49,311 bases of DNA. It comes from an uncultured Clostridia bacterium. GTDB taxonomy: Bacteria > Bacillota > Clostridia > TANB77 > CAG-508. The translations under genes were made by a program, and so were the position numbers. This document shows positions 25,641-34,728 of this stretch, one piece after another. Position 1 is the stretch's first letter, and each line of letters starts with the position of its first letter. The notes beneath the pieces were generated by a model that ran no database searches, was not told the origin of the DNA, and was given only the letters and a program-made list of their open reading frames with translations. The DNA lies in the NCBI GenBank assembly GCA_947624525.1, contig CANQKT010000005.1, positions 1-49,311 of the forward strand, written 5' to 3'.

Positions 25641-25844
25641 TTATAATCTATCTATAAATTTTTTTAATTTATCTTTAGCTTCTTCTTTATTGTATTGAAC
25701 ATATCTTCCAATATATCCTCCAACAACAACTGCAACAATAATTATAATTACTCTATACAAACCTGTACAAGCTAAAATTAGAGCTATTATAATACCTATA
25801 ATTGCACCAATATTTTTTGATAAAAAATTTTCATTATCATTCAT
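25641..25844 (-). CDS. DUF2273 small membrane protein
   Basis: A 67-aa protein with one or two hydrophobic segments (NIGAIIGIIIALILACTGLY and VIIIIVAVVVGGYIG) and a basic tail (KDKLKKFIDR), typical of DUF2273. This family accompanies Asp23 and AmaP in the envelope stress module, here directly downstream of amaP. Function unknown. The SD AAAGGTGG is good. Confidence 0.85.
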   Translation of the reverse strand: MNDNENFLSKNIGAIIGIIIALILACTGLYRVIIIIVAVVVGGYIGRYVQYNKEEAKDKLKKFIDRL

Positions 25845-25859
25845 ATCATTTCCACCTTT

Positions 25860-26594
25860 CTATTTGACAATACTAGACTCTTCATTTTCTTGTGTATTTT
25901 GAATTTGAAATTTTTCATTATTACTATTTTTATCTACCTGAACATTATCATATTTTTCTATTTGAACTTTATCATTTTTTTGTGCTTGAACATTATCATC
26001 TTTTTCTACTTGAATATTATCAACTTTTATTTTCACTTGATTATTACTTTTTTTATTACTATCAATATCTTTTATATTAATATTTATTTGATCTACCTCT
26101 AAATCTGTGCTTCTTTTTATAGTATACTTAATTTTATTTTGAATATTTGATGACAACTCTTTTATTATAGAATCTTCTTTAACTAATAGACTAACATAAA
26201 CCGTAATATTGCTACTACTATCTAAATTAACCTTTGCTTGAACATCAACAGCTTCGTCAAAACTTCTAACAACGCTATTAACTAAATTTTCTATAGTATC
26301 CCTTGATATTAACAACCTACCATCTTTATTCTCCAATAATACGCCGGTTTTTAATTCCTGCTTTTTATTCTTATTTTTTGAATGGAAAAATAAAGATTTT
26401 ATTGCTAATAAAATTGAAACAATCGAAATACCTACTATAACTTTACGAGCAGTATCATCTTGTATTAAATCCTCTAAGAAATTATAGATACTTTTTAATT
26501 CCACTAAATCAAATATAACCAAGCAACTCATTACAGCTAGTACAATCATAATTATCGAAAACAATATTAAGGCTATTCTTTCTAATATCTTCAT
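25860..26594 (-). CDS. amaP: AmaP, membrane anchor for Asp23
   Basis: Alkaline-shock-response membrane anchor, tethering Asp23 to the membrane. Two N-terminal hydrophobic segments (residues 7-29 and 52-69) are followed by an Asp23-like cytoplasmic part (DGRLLISRDTIENLVNSVV onwards). The last ~65 residues are an unusual tail of eight-residue repeats (QVEKDDNV, QAQKNDKV, QIEKYDNV) encoded by 24-bp tandem repeats; this tail is not a usual part of the family. It sits between asp23 and DUF2273. Confidence 0.87.
   Translation of the reverse strand: MKILERIALILFSIIMIVLAVMSCLVIFDLVELKSIYNFLEDLIQDDTARKVIVGISIVSILLAIKSLFFHSKNKNKKQELKTGVLLENKDGRLLISRDTIENLVNSVVRSFDEAVDVQAKVNLDSSSNITVYVSLLVKEDSIIKELSSNIQNKIKYTIKRSTDLEVDQININIKDIDSNKKSNNQVKIKVDNIQVEKDDNVQAQKNDKVQIEKYDNVQVDKNSNNEKFQIQNTQENEESSIVK
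25938..26033 (-). repeat. Four 24-bp tandem repeats in the amaP tail
   Basis: Four in-frame 24-bp units of the form TTGAACATTATCATnTTTTTCT on the plus strand, encoding eight-residue repeats in AmaP. Copies differ at several bases. Repeat number could vary between strains by slippage. Confidence 0.8.
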
Positions 26595-26619
26595 AAACTA
26601 CTACCTCCCTTAATAAAAT

Positions 26620-26650
26620 AAAGCACGGTATATTGAAACTTCCGTGCTTT
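26620..26650 (-). terminator. Terminator or attenuator between asp23 and amaP
   Basis: Arms AAAGCACGG and CCGTGCTTT around a 13-base loop, followed on the minus strand by TATTTTATT. It would make asp23 more abundant than amaP and the genes beyond, which fits Asp23 being a very abundant protein. Confidence 0.75.
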
Positions 26651-26704
26651 ACTTAAATTCAAGCATTTATTAATATATTATAATGCTCAATTTATTTTCA
26701 GTTT

Positions 26705-27157
26705 TTATTGTTCAATATCTCTATTTACTTCATTACTAGAAGTGTTATTATTACTAATATTTACACCTTGAACATGTACATTGACTTCCATTACTCTCAA
26801 ACCAGTCATAGTCTCAACAGCCTTCTTTACCTTAGTTTGAATTTCATATGCTACATCTGGAATTCTTGTACCATACTCAACAATTATATTTACATCTATT
26901 TTTGTTTCTTTTTCATTAACATCAACTTTAATTCCCTTAGCCAAATTCTTTTTACCACTTAAAACTTCTGTAATTCCACCAGCAAATCCTCCTGCCATAT
27001 TAGCAACTCCAGGTATTTCAGAAACAGCTACACCAGCAATTACAGCTACAACATCATCTGCAATTTTGATGGCATTATTCCCTAAACTAATTTCTTCAGA
27101 ACCATTTTGTAAATCATTTGCACTTACACCTTCTCCATTAACATTATATTCTTCCAT
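26705..27157 (-). CDS. Asp23/Gls24 family envelope stress protein
   Basis: A cytoplasmic protein that gathers at the membrane through AmaP and supports envelope homeostasis. The 150-aa core has IADDVVAVIAGVAVSEIPGV, a glycine-rich MAGGFAGGITEVLSGKK block and DVNIIVEYGTRIPDVA, all typical of the family. AAGGAGG precedes the ATG. It heads the amaP-DUF2273-nusB-xseA run. Confidence 0.93.
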   Translation of the reverse strand: MEEYNVNGEGVSANDLQNGSEEISLGNNAIKIADDVVAVIAGVAVSEIPGVANMAGGFAGGITEVLSGKKNLAKGIKVDVNEKETKIDVNIIVEYGTRIPDVAYEIQTKVKKAVETMTGLRVMEVNVHVQGVNISNNNTSSNEVNRDIEQ

Positions 27158-27251
27158 TTATTTACCTCCTTAAATAAGAAAAGTTTAATAATTTCCCTTC
27201 ATAAGTATATCAATTATTCTAAATTATTACAACCTTTTTTTCAAATATTTT

Positions 27252-28301
27252 TTATCCAATCACATACCTATAAGCCACACTATCACAAACAATAATAAAT
27301 TCCCCTTGTTGATCTGGAATAGTTTCATAAAACAAAATAGGCATTCTAATTTCTTCCTCAATATCCAACAATTGATCAAAATTCTTAACATCAATAACAT
27401 TTAAACTATCAATTTCAACAGGACTAACAATCTCAGCTACAATATCTCCGTAATTCTTCAAAATTCTATTTAATGCAATAGCATAGTCACTCTTTTTACC
27501 AAACTTAATAGATTTTCTAATAGAATCTAATATAATCATAATAGCAATAAGAACCAAAAGTGAACCGATTACTAACATAGTTTTATTAATATCCTTGCTA
27601 GTCTCCGTAGTCTCATAAACAGCTTGTGAATCTGCATTATCGAACTGCTTTTCAATTGCAAAAACATCTTGTGCCAAATCCATCTTCAAATTCATAATAG
27701 AACTTTCCACAACTGTATCTTCAACACCAGAAACATTCATATCACTTCTAACTATTAATTTAATTTGCAAATCAGCAACAACAGGCAAACGTAATTTATC
27801 TTTGAAATTTTTTACCTCAGCATTATATGTGGCAAAATCAACATCAAAATTTTCTTTTATACTAAAATTAGATTCTTTGGTTTCTATCGTTTTTGGCTCA
27901 ACTATCACATACTGCTTAGACCATATAGGCTCTTCTGAATCACTTGTACTGCTTGCATACTTTACCGTAGATACTGCAACTACCTGATAGATATATTTAG
28001 TATCGGCTTTTTTATTTCCATATAAAGAATATGTAAAATCCATATTTATTTTATCAACCAAACTTGAAATATATGTTTTATTCATCTCCATAGTTTGATT
28101 TTCAAAAAACTCATTTTCAATTAAATTCACTTTATAATTAACATTTCTACTAATATTGTACGAATATAATAAATTTTGAGATCCCTGTTCAACCTTAAAT
28201 GATTTGAATATCATTATTATACCTAAAAATAATATTACTGTACTTATACATATATTTCTTAATACGTTTTTCGTTCTATTTTTACTAACATTCTTGTCCA
28301 T
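27252..28301 (-). CDS. DUF5305 family membrane protein
   Basis: A 349-aa protein with an N-terminal membrane segment (residues 14-32), an extracytoplasmic beta-rich region to about residue 235, a second membrane segment (residues 241-258) and a cytoplasmic tail (residues 260-349) ending VSPVEIDSLNVIDVKNFDQLLDIEEE..RMPILFYE. This layout and the FDQLLDIEEE-type tail fit DUF5305, a family often next to SipW-type signal peptidases. Function unknown; it may be part of the TasA-like export and assembly unit. It starts 19 bases after the signal peptidase stop. Confidence 0.8.
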   Translation of the reverse strand: MDKNVSKNRTKNVLRNICISTVILFLGIIMIFKSFKVEQGSQNLLYSYNISRNVNYKVNLIENEFFENQTMEMNKTYISSLVDKINMDFTYSLYGNKKADTKYIYQVVAVSTVKYASSTSDSEEPIWSKQYVIVEPKTIETKESNFSIKENFDVDFATYNAEVKNFKDKLRLPVVADLQIKLIVRSDMNVSGVEDTVVESSIMNLKMDLAQDVFAIEKQFDNADSQAVYETTETSKDINKTMLVIGSLLVLIAIMIILDSIRKSIKFGKKSDYAIALNRILKNYGDIVAEIVSPVEIDSLNVIDVKNFDQLLDIEEEIRMPILFYETIPDQQGEFIIVCDSVAYRYVIG

Positions 28302-28320
28302 TTTTACACCTCTTCTTTTG

Positions 28321-29502
28321 TTAGATTGTTATAAAAGATTTCACGCCTAATATTTTTTCGCTAAACCATACTGATGGATATCCTATATAAGGAATATACA
28401 TTTTGACACAACCTATAACCTGTTCTTCTTCTACTAAATTTTTATCAGGAACATTATTATTATCTCCCTGTGTTTGGAAAAGAAGTTTACCATCTTTTCC
28501 TTCTTTTATATCAATTATTCTATGTATAACTTCTCCATTCTCAGATTTATAATGCAGTATATCTCCAATTTTTAATTTATGTAAATCTCTTTCATTCATA
28601 TCCACAGATATTACAACAGCACCTCTACTAAATGTTGGAACCATACTATATGACATAATTGCAATTGGTTTTGCAGGTAGGAAACCTGCTATAAATGCCA
28701 CTACAAGTAATAATGCCATTATCATTGGAATCCTTCGTATAGGATTAATTTTCTTTTTTTCCCTTCTTGTTAATCTTGTTGTTTTTATAGTATGTTCATA
28801 GTTATTGTATAAAAAAATTATCATTGATATTAAAATATCAAATATAGATGTTAAAAACCAGTCTAAATCTGGGAAAATAGGTACTAATACTTGATAAAGA
28901 GCAACTGGTATAGAGTATGCATATACAAGTAAAGTTCCACCTGAAATAGCTAAATAAGTACATACACATCCTTTGGCCAACTCTGGCATGATAACTGATG
29001 CAAAATATTCAAAGATTTTTTCGCCAGATGACATAACTTTAAGTCCTTCTGTATAATCTAATCTAAGCAATACAAAAATAAGAGTAAATAGAACATAATT
29101 TATTTTTTTTCTTTGATTGTTTATTACTTTACTTCTTACAAAATCTTGCATTGCAATTAATCCCACTATATAAAATAGGTTTTTTATTATTGCAAAAAAA
29201 CTTCTGGAATATGGACTTTTCTTATAACCTACAATTAAACCTAATAAGAAATATATAATATAATATATTATAACAATTATTAACGTTGTTTTTATTTTTT
29301 CATTTTTACCTTTAAATCTTGTATGATCATTTTCTATAGGCATTGCTATTACTGTAAGAGCAATCCATATTATCATAACAACTATTCTTGTAGACTCTTG
29401 AAAAAAGCTTGGTACAACAAAAATAGTTAAAGCTAAACAACCTATTAAAATAATGCATAATATTGCCACATACAATATTATTGTTCCCTTTTCCTTATTC
29501 AT
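28321..29502 (-). CDS. sipW: SipW-type signal peptidase I with long membrane N-terminus
   Basis: Cleaves the special signal peptides of TasA-like proteins. The C-terminal S26 domain shows SYSMVPTF with catalytic S286 and a His in EVIHRII (H327) where bacterial type I enzymes have Lys, the SipW/eukaryotic form. QTQGDNN and a late PYIGYP follow. About eight hydrophobic segments precede it (residues 8-240), making it 393 aa against about 190 in B. subtilis; the extra membrane domain is unassigned. It lies downstream of the tasA-like and CBM2-like genes and upstream of DUF5305. Confidence 0.88.
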   Translation of the reverse strand: MNKEKGTIILYVAILCIILIGCLALTIFVVPSFFQESTRIVVMIIWIALTVIAMPIENDHTRFKGKNEKIKTTLIIVIIYYIIYFLLGLIVGYKKSPYSRSFFAIIKNLFYIVGLIAMQDFVRSKVINNQRKKINYVLFTLIFVLLRLDYTEGLKVMSSGEKIFEYFASVIMPELAKGCVCTYLAISGGTLLVYAYSIPVALYQVLVPIFPDLDWFLTSIFDILISMIIFLYNNYEHTIKTTRLTRREKKKINPIRRIPMIMALLLVVAFIAGFLPAKPIAIMSYSMVPTFSRGAVVISVDMNERDLHKLKIGDILHYKSENGEVIHRIIDIKEGKDGKLLFQTQGDNNNVPDKNLVEEEQVIGCVKMYIPYIGYPSVWFSEKILGVKSFITI

Positions 29503-29552
29503 TTTTGTGTTTGTACTCCTTTTTCATTTGTATTGTTACTATAATTTTCGTT

Positions 29553-30062
29553 TTATCTAATTTCAGTAGCTGACCTTCCATTTAATGTTAAATTTTTTAT
29601 ATCAAAATCTCCATTAATAGCTAATTGAACTTCTAACTCCAATGTGCTTCCCTTTGCTAAATATCCGTTTTCATCTTTTGAATATATTGTTAAACGCCCA
29701 TTTTCACATTTTTTTGAAGAATTTTCTTTTATATTAGACATTGCATCATTATATCCTTCAGGAACATCAAAAGCAACTTGCCATAAGTCTATATCAGTAT
29801 CCATATTTATTATTTTAAGTTTTACATCATATATTGTATAATTAGTTTCATCCGAATTTTGCGAATTAATTATTTCATATGAATATGTGCTATTTCCCTT
29901 GATATATTTTCCTGATTCATCTGTTACAATGGTTGCTTTTCCATAAATGTTTATCCTTTGCTGTAGGTATGAATAACCTACTCCAATTGTAAAAAAGAAT
30001 ATAAATATTATAATTAAAGTTATTGTTATTGTCTTAGATTTTTTAGTTTTTAATTTACGCAT
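29553..30062 (-). CDS. Secreted protein with CBM2-like domain
   Basis: A 169-aa protein with a basic start and one membrane/signal segment (residues 10-31), then a beta-rich domain. The pattern INMDTDIDLWQVAFDVPEGY, later NGRLTIYSKDENGYLAKGST and LELEVQLA resembles the cellulose-binding CBM2 fold. The start is the ATG at 30062 with AAGGAG six bases upstream. It lies between the TasA-like gene and the SipW gene and probably shares their export route. A polysaccharide-binding role in the matrix is inferred. Confidence 0.7.
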   Translation of the reverse strand: MRKLKTKKSKTITITLIIIFIFFFTIGVGYSYLQQRINIYGKATIVTDESGKYIKGNSTYSYEIINSQNSDETNYTIYDVKLKIINMDTDIDLWQVAFDVPEGYNDAMSNIKENSSKKCENGRLTIYSKDENGYLAKGSTLELEVQLAINGDFDIKNLTLNGRSATEIR

Positions 30063-30090
30063 ATATAACTCCTTAAGGAATAATTTAATA

Positions 30091-30132
30091 AAACTTGAAT
30101 CTTCGAAAAAAATGGAACGAAGATTCAAGTTT
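30091..30132 (-). terminator. Terminator or attenuator after the tasA-like gene
   Basis: Perfect 15-bp arms AAACTTGAATCTTCG and CGAAGATTCAAGTTT around 12 bases, followed on the minus strand by TATTAAATTATT. It starts 12 bases after the tasA-like stop and would give more TasA than the downstream export genes. Confidence 0.8.
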
Positions 30133-30143
30133 TCTATTTAATA

Positions 30144-30656
30144 TTACTCTGCTTGTTCATAATTTAATGTAATTGTTGCAGTTTTTGTTTTTGTTTCTGG
30201 TATTTCTGTTGCATCTGCATCCCAAGTTACTGTTACTATATAATCTTTTTTTGAACCTGATGGTAATGAATCATCACTCCTAGCATCTATTGAATATTTT
30301 ACATCTGTTGGAGTTTCTGCATTTGCTTCATCTATTCCATCAACATTTATTAGTTTTGCATCTATACTTCCTTGATTTTCTACTGTTAATAAATATTGTG
30401 CTGATGCTCCCGGATACAATAAATCAACATCAAATGTTGCTGTTGTAGCTGTATAAGAAGGCTCTACATTAGTTTCTGCACCTACCATTTTTCCTTCCTC
30501 TATATTTGTAAATGTAATTTTCCATTGAGCTGTTATATTTGCAGTACCATTAATTTGTATTGCTTGTGATAACGCAGCATAACCTACTGCCATTCCTACT
30601 ATAACTAATAATAAAATTAACAATATTAAAGTTTTACTATCTTTTCTTGTCCCCAT
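30144..30656 (-). CDS. TasA-like matrix protein (SipW-dependent)
   Basis: A 170-aa exported protein. The N-terminus has the SipW-class signal form: basic start, long hydrophobic stretch (TLILLILLLVIVGMAVGYAA), then LSQAIQINGTANITAQWKI. The mature part is beta-rich with the TasA/camelysin-type segment LYPGASAQYLLTVENQGSIDAK. Members form extracellular fibres in biofilms. The gene has its own promoter, a row of 11-bp phased boxes upstream, a strong SD (AAGGAGG) and a terminator just after, which suggests high and regulated expression. No gene symbol is given because several TasA-like subfamilies exist. Confidence 0.85.
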   Translation of the reverse strand: MGTRKDSKTLILLILLLVIVGMAVGYAALSQAIQINGTANITAQWKITFTNIEEGKMVGAETNVEPSYTATTATFDVDLLYPGASAQYLLTVENQGSIDAKLINVDGIDEANAETPTDVKYSIDARSDDSLPSGSKKDYIVTVTWDADATEIPETKTKTATITLNYEQAE

Positions 30657-30688
30657 ATATTTATCCTCCTTAAGGTATTTTCAATAGT

Positions 30689-30716
30689 ATTGTATCATAT
30701 ATCCAAAAAATAACAA
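30689..30716 (-). promoter_or_regulatory. Likely promoter of the tasA-like gene
   Basis: On the minus strand, TTGTTA (30716-30711), a 16-base spacer and TACAAT (30694-30689), about 30 bases before the start codon. The phased box array begins 15 bases upstream of the -35 box. Confidence 0.65.
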
Positions 30717-30730
30717 TACTTTCAAAAAAA

Positions 30731-30769
30731 TGTAATATAGTTGTAATTTTTTTGTAACTTTTTTGTAAT
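30731..30769 (-). promoter_or_regulatory. Four hexamer boxes at exact 11-bp spacing (WalR/PhoP-type)
   Basis: On the plus strand TGTAAT, TGTAAT, TGTAAC and TGTAAT start at 30731, 30742, 30753 and 30764. This is the WalR pattern TGTWAH-N5-TGTWAH; read on the minus strand it is the PhoP pattern TTHACA-N5. The T-runs between boxes are also phased and would bend the DNA. Confidence 0.6.
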
Positions 30770-30785
30770 ATTTTGGTATTAAATG

Positions 30786-31772
30786 TTATTCAAATACACT
30801 ACAAGCATACAGCTTATTTCCTCTTAGAAAATCATCTATATTCATTCTTTTAGCATTTTCCCCTTGTATTTCTAAGACTTTTATATTTCCTTCTATTGTT
30901 TTTATATATAATCCAGTTTTTGCATCTGAAAATAAGATTGTACCTGGATATAACTCATCAAATTTTTCTTTATATTGTACTAAATCTGGAAATTCCGCAA
31001 ATAACTCTTCATCAGTTAAACTCTTTACTTTCCAAAACTTTATTTTTTTACCTTCAAGGAAGCTATATGCACCCATTATTGGATTTAAACCTCTTACTAG
31101 ATTTTTTATTTCTACAGCAGATTTATTCTCCCAATCAATTTTTGACATTTCTTTGTTCAACATTGGAGCCATAGTGAATTCGTCACCTTGTTTTTTTCTA
31201 GGTGCTGTGCCATTTTCTACTTGTTCTAATGTTCTTACTAGAAGTTCACCACCAATTTTTGACAATCTATCCCATAACTCCCCAGTTGTTTCATCTTCAC
31301 CTATTTCAACTTCTTGTTTTAAAATTATATCACCTGTATCCATGCCTTCGTTCATATACATAGTTGTTATACCTGTTACTTTATCTCCATTCAGAACTGC
31401 CCATTGTATTGGAGCTGCTCCTCTATATTTTGGAAGTAATGAACCATGAACATTTATGCAACCAAGCTTAGGAATATTTAGTATTTCCTTTGGAAGAATT
31501 TTTCCATATGCTACAACACATATAACATCTGGATTTAATTGTTTCACTTCATTTATAAATTCAGTATTTTTTTTGATTTTTTCAGGTTGATAAACTGGAA
31601 TATTTTTAGAAATAGCAAATTCTTTTACAGGAGATTGCATCATTTTCATTCCTCTCCCTTTTGGTTTATCTGTATTAGTTACAACTCCTATAATATTGTG
31701 ACCTGAATTATACACCGCTTCCAATGATTCTGCTGCAAAATCAGGTGTTCCCATAAATAATATATTTAACAT
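30786..31772 (-). CDS. fmt: Methionyl-tRNA formyltransferase
   Basis: Formylates initiator Met-tRNA using 10-formyl-THF. The N-terminus ILFMGTPDFAAESLE and the active-site motif VHGSLLPKYRGAAPIQWAV (quoted to 19 residues) are intact, with the catalytic Asn/His/Asp set in the expected places, and a C-terminal domain follows. The 328 aa are slightly above average. It follows def by 32 bases, as usual, and links functionally with fhs (10-formyl-THF supply). Confidence 0.97.
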   Translation of the reverse strand: MLNILFMGTPDFAAESLEAVYNSGHNIIGVVTNTDKPKGRGMKMMQSPVKEFAISKNIPVYQPEKIKKNTEFINEVKQLNPDVICVVAYGKILPKEILNIPKLGCINVHGSLLPKYRGAAPIQWAVLNGDKVTGITTMYMNEGMDTGDIILKQEVEIGEDETTGELWDRLSKIGGELLVRTLEQVENGTAPRKKQGDEFTMAPMLNKEMSKIDWENKSAVEIKNLVRGLNPIMGAYSFLEGKKIKFWKVKSLTDEELFAEFPDLVQYKEKFDELYPGTILFSDAKTGLYIKTIEGNIKVLEIQGENAKRMNIDDFLRGNKLYACSVFE

Positions 31773-31804
31773 TAAACATCTCCTCCTAATACTGAAAATT
31801 CCCT

Positions 31805-32287
31805 TTACTTTGTGTTATTTTCTTTGACTACTTCCAATGTTCCTGGTATTATTTTATCAACAAATAAAATTCCATTTAAATGATCAACTTCATGTGATAT
31901 AGCTTGTGCCAACAATTCTTTTGCCTTTAACTTAAATTCTTTTCCATTTTTGTCTAAAGCTTTAACTGTAACCTCTGCTGGTCTTATTATTTTAGCAAAT
32001 TTATTTGGGAAGCTTAAGCATCCCTCTTCAACCTCTTGCTTACCTTTTTCTTTAATAATCTCTGGATTAATAAAAACAAGAGGTCCATTACCATCATCTA
32101 TATCAATCACCACTATTTTTTTCAAAACTCCAACTTGAGGTGCAGCAAGTCCTACTCCATTGTATTTGTACATAGTTTCCAACATATCCTCAACTAATTG
32201 TTTTATTTTTTCATCAACTACTTCAACAGTTCTACAATTTTTTCTTAAAATCTCGTCTCCTTCTTCTCTTATATTTCTTATTGCCAT
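31805..32287 (-). CDS. def: Peptide deformylase
   Basis: Removes the formyl group from new proteins. All three motifs are intact: GVGLAAPQVG (Q51), EGCLSFP (metal ligand C90) and SHEVDHLNG (H132, catalytic E133, H136). The start is the ATG at 32287 rather than an upstream GTG, giving 160 aa, normal for the short type. It lies between priA and fmt in the common order. Confidence 0.97.
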   Translation of the reverse strand: MAIRNIREEGDEILRKNCRTVEVVDEKIKQLVEDMLETMYKYNGVGLAAPQVGVLKKIVVIDIDDGNGPLVFINPEIIKEKGKQEVEEGCLSFPNKFAKIIRPAEVTVKALDKNGKEFKLKAKELLAQAISHEVDHLNGILFVDKIIPGTLEVVKENNTK

Positions 32288-32372
32288 TTTATACACCTAC
32301 CTTTTTTATTCTTGACCATAATTTTTATTACTATTTTGTATCTTTCTATAATAAAAATTTTTGACCTAAATT

Positions 32373-34622
32373 TTATAACATATTATTTGGATTCACATCT
32401 ACTATCATACTAACTGAGGAATTTCGTTTACCAAAAACATTGTTAATACAATTATTTATTATATCTATAATATTATCTTCAAACTTACATTTTATAATAA
32501 TCCTCCATCTAAACTTGTTTTTTATTTTATCTATTGGTGCTGGGACAGGTTTATATAATATTATAGGTATATTATCGTTTTCAATTTTACTTTTCAAATA
32601 TTTATGAACATCAGAACTTACTTTTTTAATGTCATTTTCATTTTCCGAACTAAATCCAAGCATTATTATATCACAAAAAGGTGGATATTTCAATTGTTTT
32701 CTTAATTTAGCTTCAAGATTATAAAATAATTTGTAATCCTGTTTCTTAGAAAATTCTATACTAAAGTTATCTGGATTATAGGTTTGAATTATTACATTGC
32801 CTTCATCTTTTTCTCTTCCTGCCCTACCTGCTACTTGCGTTAAAATTTGAAAGGTTTTTTCACTTGCTCTATAATCATCAATATTCAAATTAGTATCAGC
32901 AGCTATAACTCCAACTAGAGTTACATTTGGAAAATGATGTCCCTTTACAACCATTTGAGTTCCAATTAAAATATCTATATTTTCATTTTTAAATTTATTT
33001 AAAATTTCTTCATGCGAATTTTTTTTATTTACTGTATCAACATCCATTCTTATTGTTGATGCTTTAGGAAATAATTTATTAATCTCAGCTTCTAGCTTTT
33101 GAGTTCCTGTTCCAAAATATCTAATATTTTTGCCTTTGCAATCAGGACAAACTGACAGTGCATTGCACTCATATCCACAATAATGGCATTTCAATCTATT
33201 TTGCTTTATATGATATGTCATAGTAATATTACAATTTTTGCATTTAGCTGTAAATCCACAATCCCTACACATTACAAAAGTTGAATACCCTCTTCTATTT
33301 AAAAATAAAATAGTCTGTTTTTTATTTTTCAGATTTTCTTCAATTGCTTTATATAATTTCGTACTAATCATACTTCTATTACCATTGGTCAATTCTTGTT
33401 TTAAATCAACTATCTCTACCTTTGGTAACTTAGAATTATTAGCTCTTTTAGTTAACTCTAATAATTCAATATCACCCTTTGAGGCTCTGTAATATGTATC
33501 CATATCTGGTGTTGCACTTCCATAAACAATTGGAACATCATATTTTTTTCCTAAATATCTAGCAATATCTTTCACATTATATCTAGGAGTCATTTCTGAT
33601 TTATATGAACCATCATGTTCCTCATCAATTATGATTATCCCCAAATCTTCCACAGGCGCAAATATTGCAGATCTAGCACCAATTACAATTTTTGCCTTTC
33701 CAGATTTAATTTTATACCACTGATCATACCTTTCTCCAACTGACAATTTGCTATGTAAAACAGCAATATTCTCTTGCCCAAATCTTGATATAAATCTATC
33801 CACAGTTTGAGGAGTTAATGATATTTCCGGAACAAGCATTATACTTGACTTTCCTTCAGCCAAAACCTTTTTAATTAATTGCAAATACACCTCTGTTTTT
33901 CCAGATCCGGTTACCCCATACAGTAAAAACTCTGAATTCATATAATCATCTATTGCATTTTCAACCATATCATAGGCATGTTGCTGTTCCTCAGTTAAAT
34001 TTAAACTAGTATTTCTTTCAACTACCTTGTGTATAAATGGATTTCTCTCAATTTGCTTTTCATATATCTCTACATACCCATTTTTTTCTAACGTCTTTAT
34101 AATCGCCTTAGACACTTCTGTTATTGTTTCTAAGTCAGTTAACAATACATCATCATTATCAATCAAAAAATTTAAAACCTTAATTTGTTTTTCTGATTTT
34201 AGAATTTTATTCTCAATATCATCATCTATTTGACTCTTATTTTTCAATAATCTAACACTATTTAAAGACTTTTCCCTAACCCTTTTCTGAACATCCTTAG
34301 TTCCAGTTCCAGGTGGTAACATAAGTTTTATACAATCAAACACATTACAAAAATACCTATGAGCCATCCATTTTGCCATCTCTACCCTTGGTTCATCAAC
34401 AAAATCCTTTTCTTCCACATCAGCAATATCCTTTACCTGAAATTCACTACTCTCCTTAATATTAACTACAAATCCCTCTTCCAAACTTTTTATATTGCCA
34501 AATTTTACAAGAACCCTACTACCAATACTTATCTTTTCTTCCATATCAAATGGAATATTATAATCAAAAGTTCTATTTAGATTTTTAACATTACTGTTTA
34601 TAATAACCTCAGCTATCACCAT
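32373..34622 (-). CDS. priA: Primosomal protein N' (replication restart helicase)
   Basis: Restarts stalled replication forks. The N-terminal DNA-binding domain (IINSNVKNLNRTFDYNIP) precedes a helicase core with Walker A GVTGSGKTEVY, DEEHDGSYK and GSATPDMDTY. A zinc-binding block has pairs CRDC, CKNC, CHYC and CPDC, followed by the later helicase motif QVAGRAGR. The 749 aa are normal. AAGGAG lies close to the ATG; a GTG one codon on is also possible. def follows downstream. Confidence 0.98.
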   Translation of the reverse strand: MVIAEVIINSNVKNLNRTFDYNIPFDMEEKISIGSRVLVKFGNIKSLEEGFVVNIKESSEFQVKDIADVEEKDFVDEPRVEMAKWMAHRYFCNVFDCIKLMLPPGTGTKDVQKRVREKSLNSVRLLKNKSQIDDDIENKILKSEKQIKVLNFLIDNDDVLLTDLETITEVSKAIIKTLEKNGYVEIYEKQIERNPFIHKVVERNTSLNLTEEQQHAYDMVENAIDDYMNSEFLLYGVTGSGKTEVYLQLIKKVLAEGKSSIMLVPEISLTPQTVDRFISRFGQENIAVLHSKLSVGERYDQWYKIKSGKAKIVIGARSAIFAPVEDLGIIIIDEEHDGSYKSEMTPRYNVKDIARYLGKKYDVPIVYGSATPDMDTYYRASKGDIELLELTKRANNSKLPKVEIVDLKQELTNGNRSMISTKLYKAIEENLKNKKQTILFLNRRGYSTFVMCRDCGFTAKCKNCNITMTYHIKQNRLKCHYCGYECNALSVCPDCKGKNIRYFGTGTQKLEAEINKLFPKASTIRMDVDTVNKKNSHEEILNKFKNENIDILIGTQMVVKGHHFPNVTLVGVIAADTNLNIDDYRASEKTFQILTQVAGRAGREKDEGNVIIQTYNPDNFSIEFSKKQDYKLFYNLEAKLRKQLKYPPFCDIIMLGFSSENENDIKKVSSDVHKYLKSKIENDNIPIILYKPVPAPIDKIKNKFRWRIIIKCKFEDNIIDIINNCINNVFGKRNSSVSMIVDVNPNNML

Positions 34623-34728
34623 TTACTCCTTATTTTCTTAATTAATATTCCCTAATATTATAACAATCTATCACCTTATTTTCAATATGACCAAATTCAC
34701 TTTTTTGAAATTGGGGTGAAATTGTTAT

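Noticed and set aside
25890..26102. Plus-strand frames rich in Ile, Phe and Tyr opposite the amaP tail
   Set aside because: They are antisense readings of the 24-bp tandem repeats.
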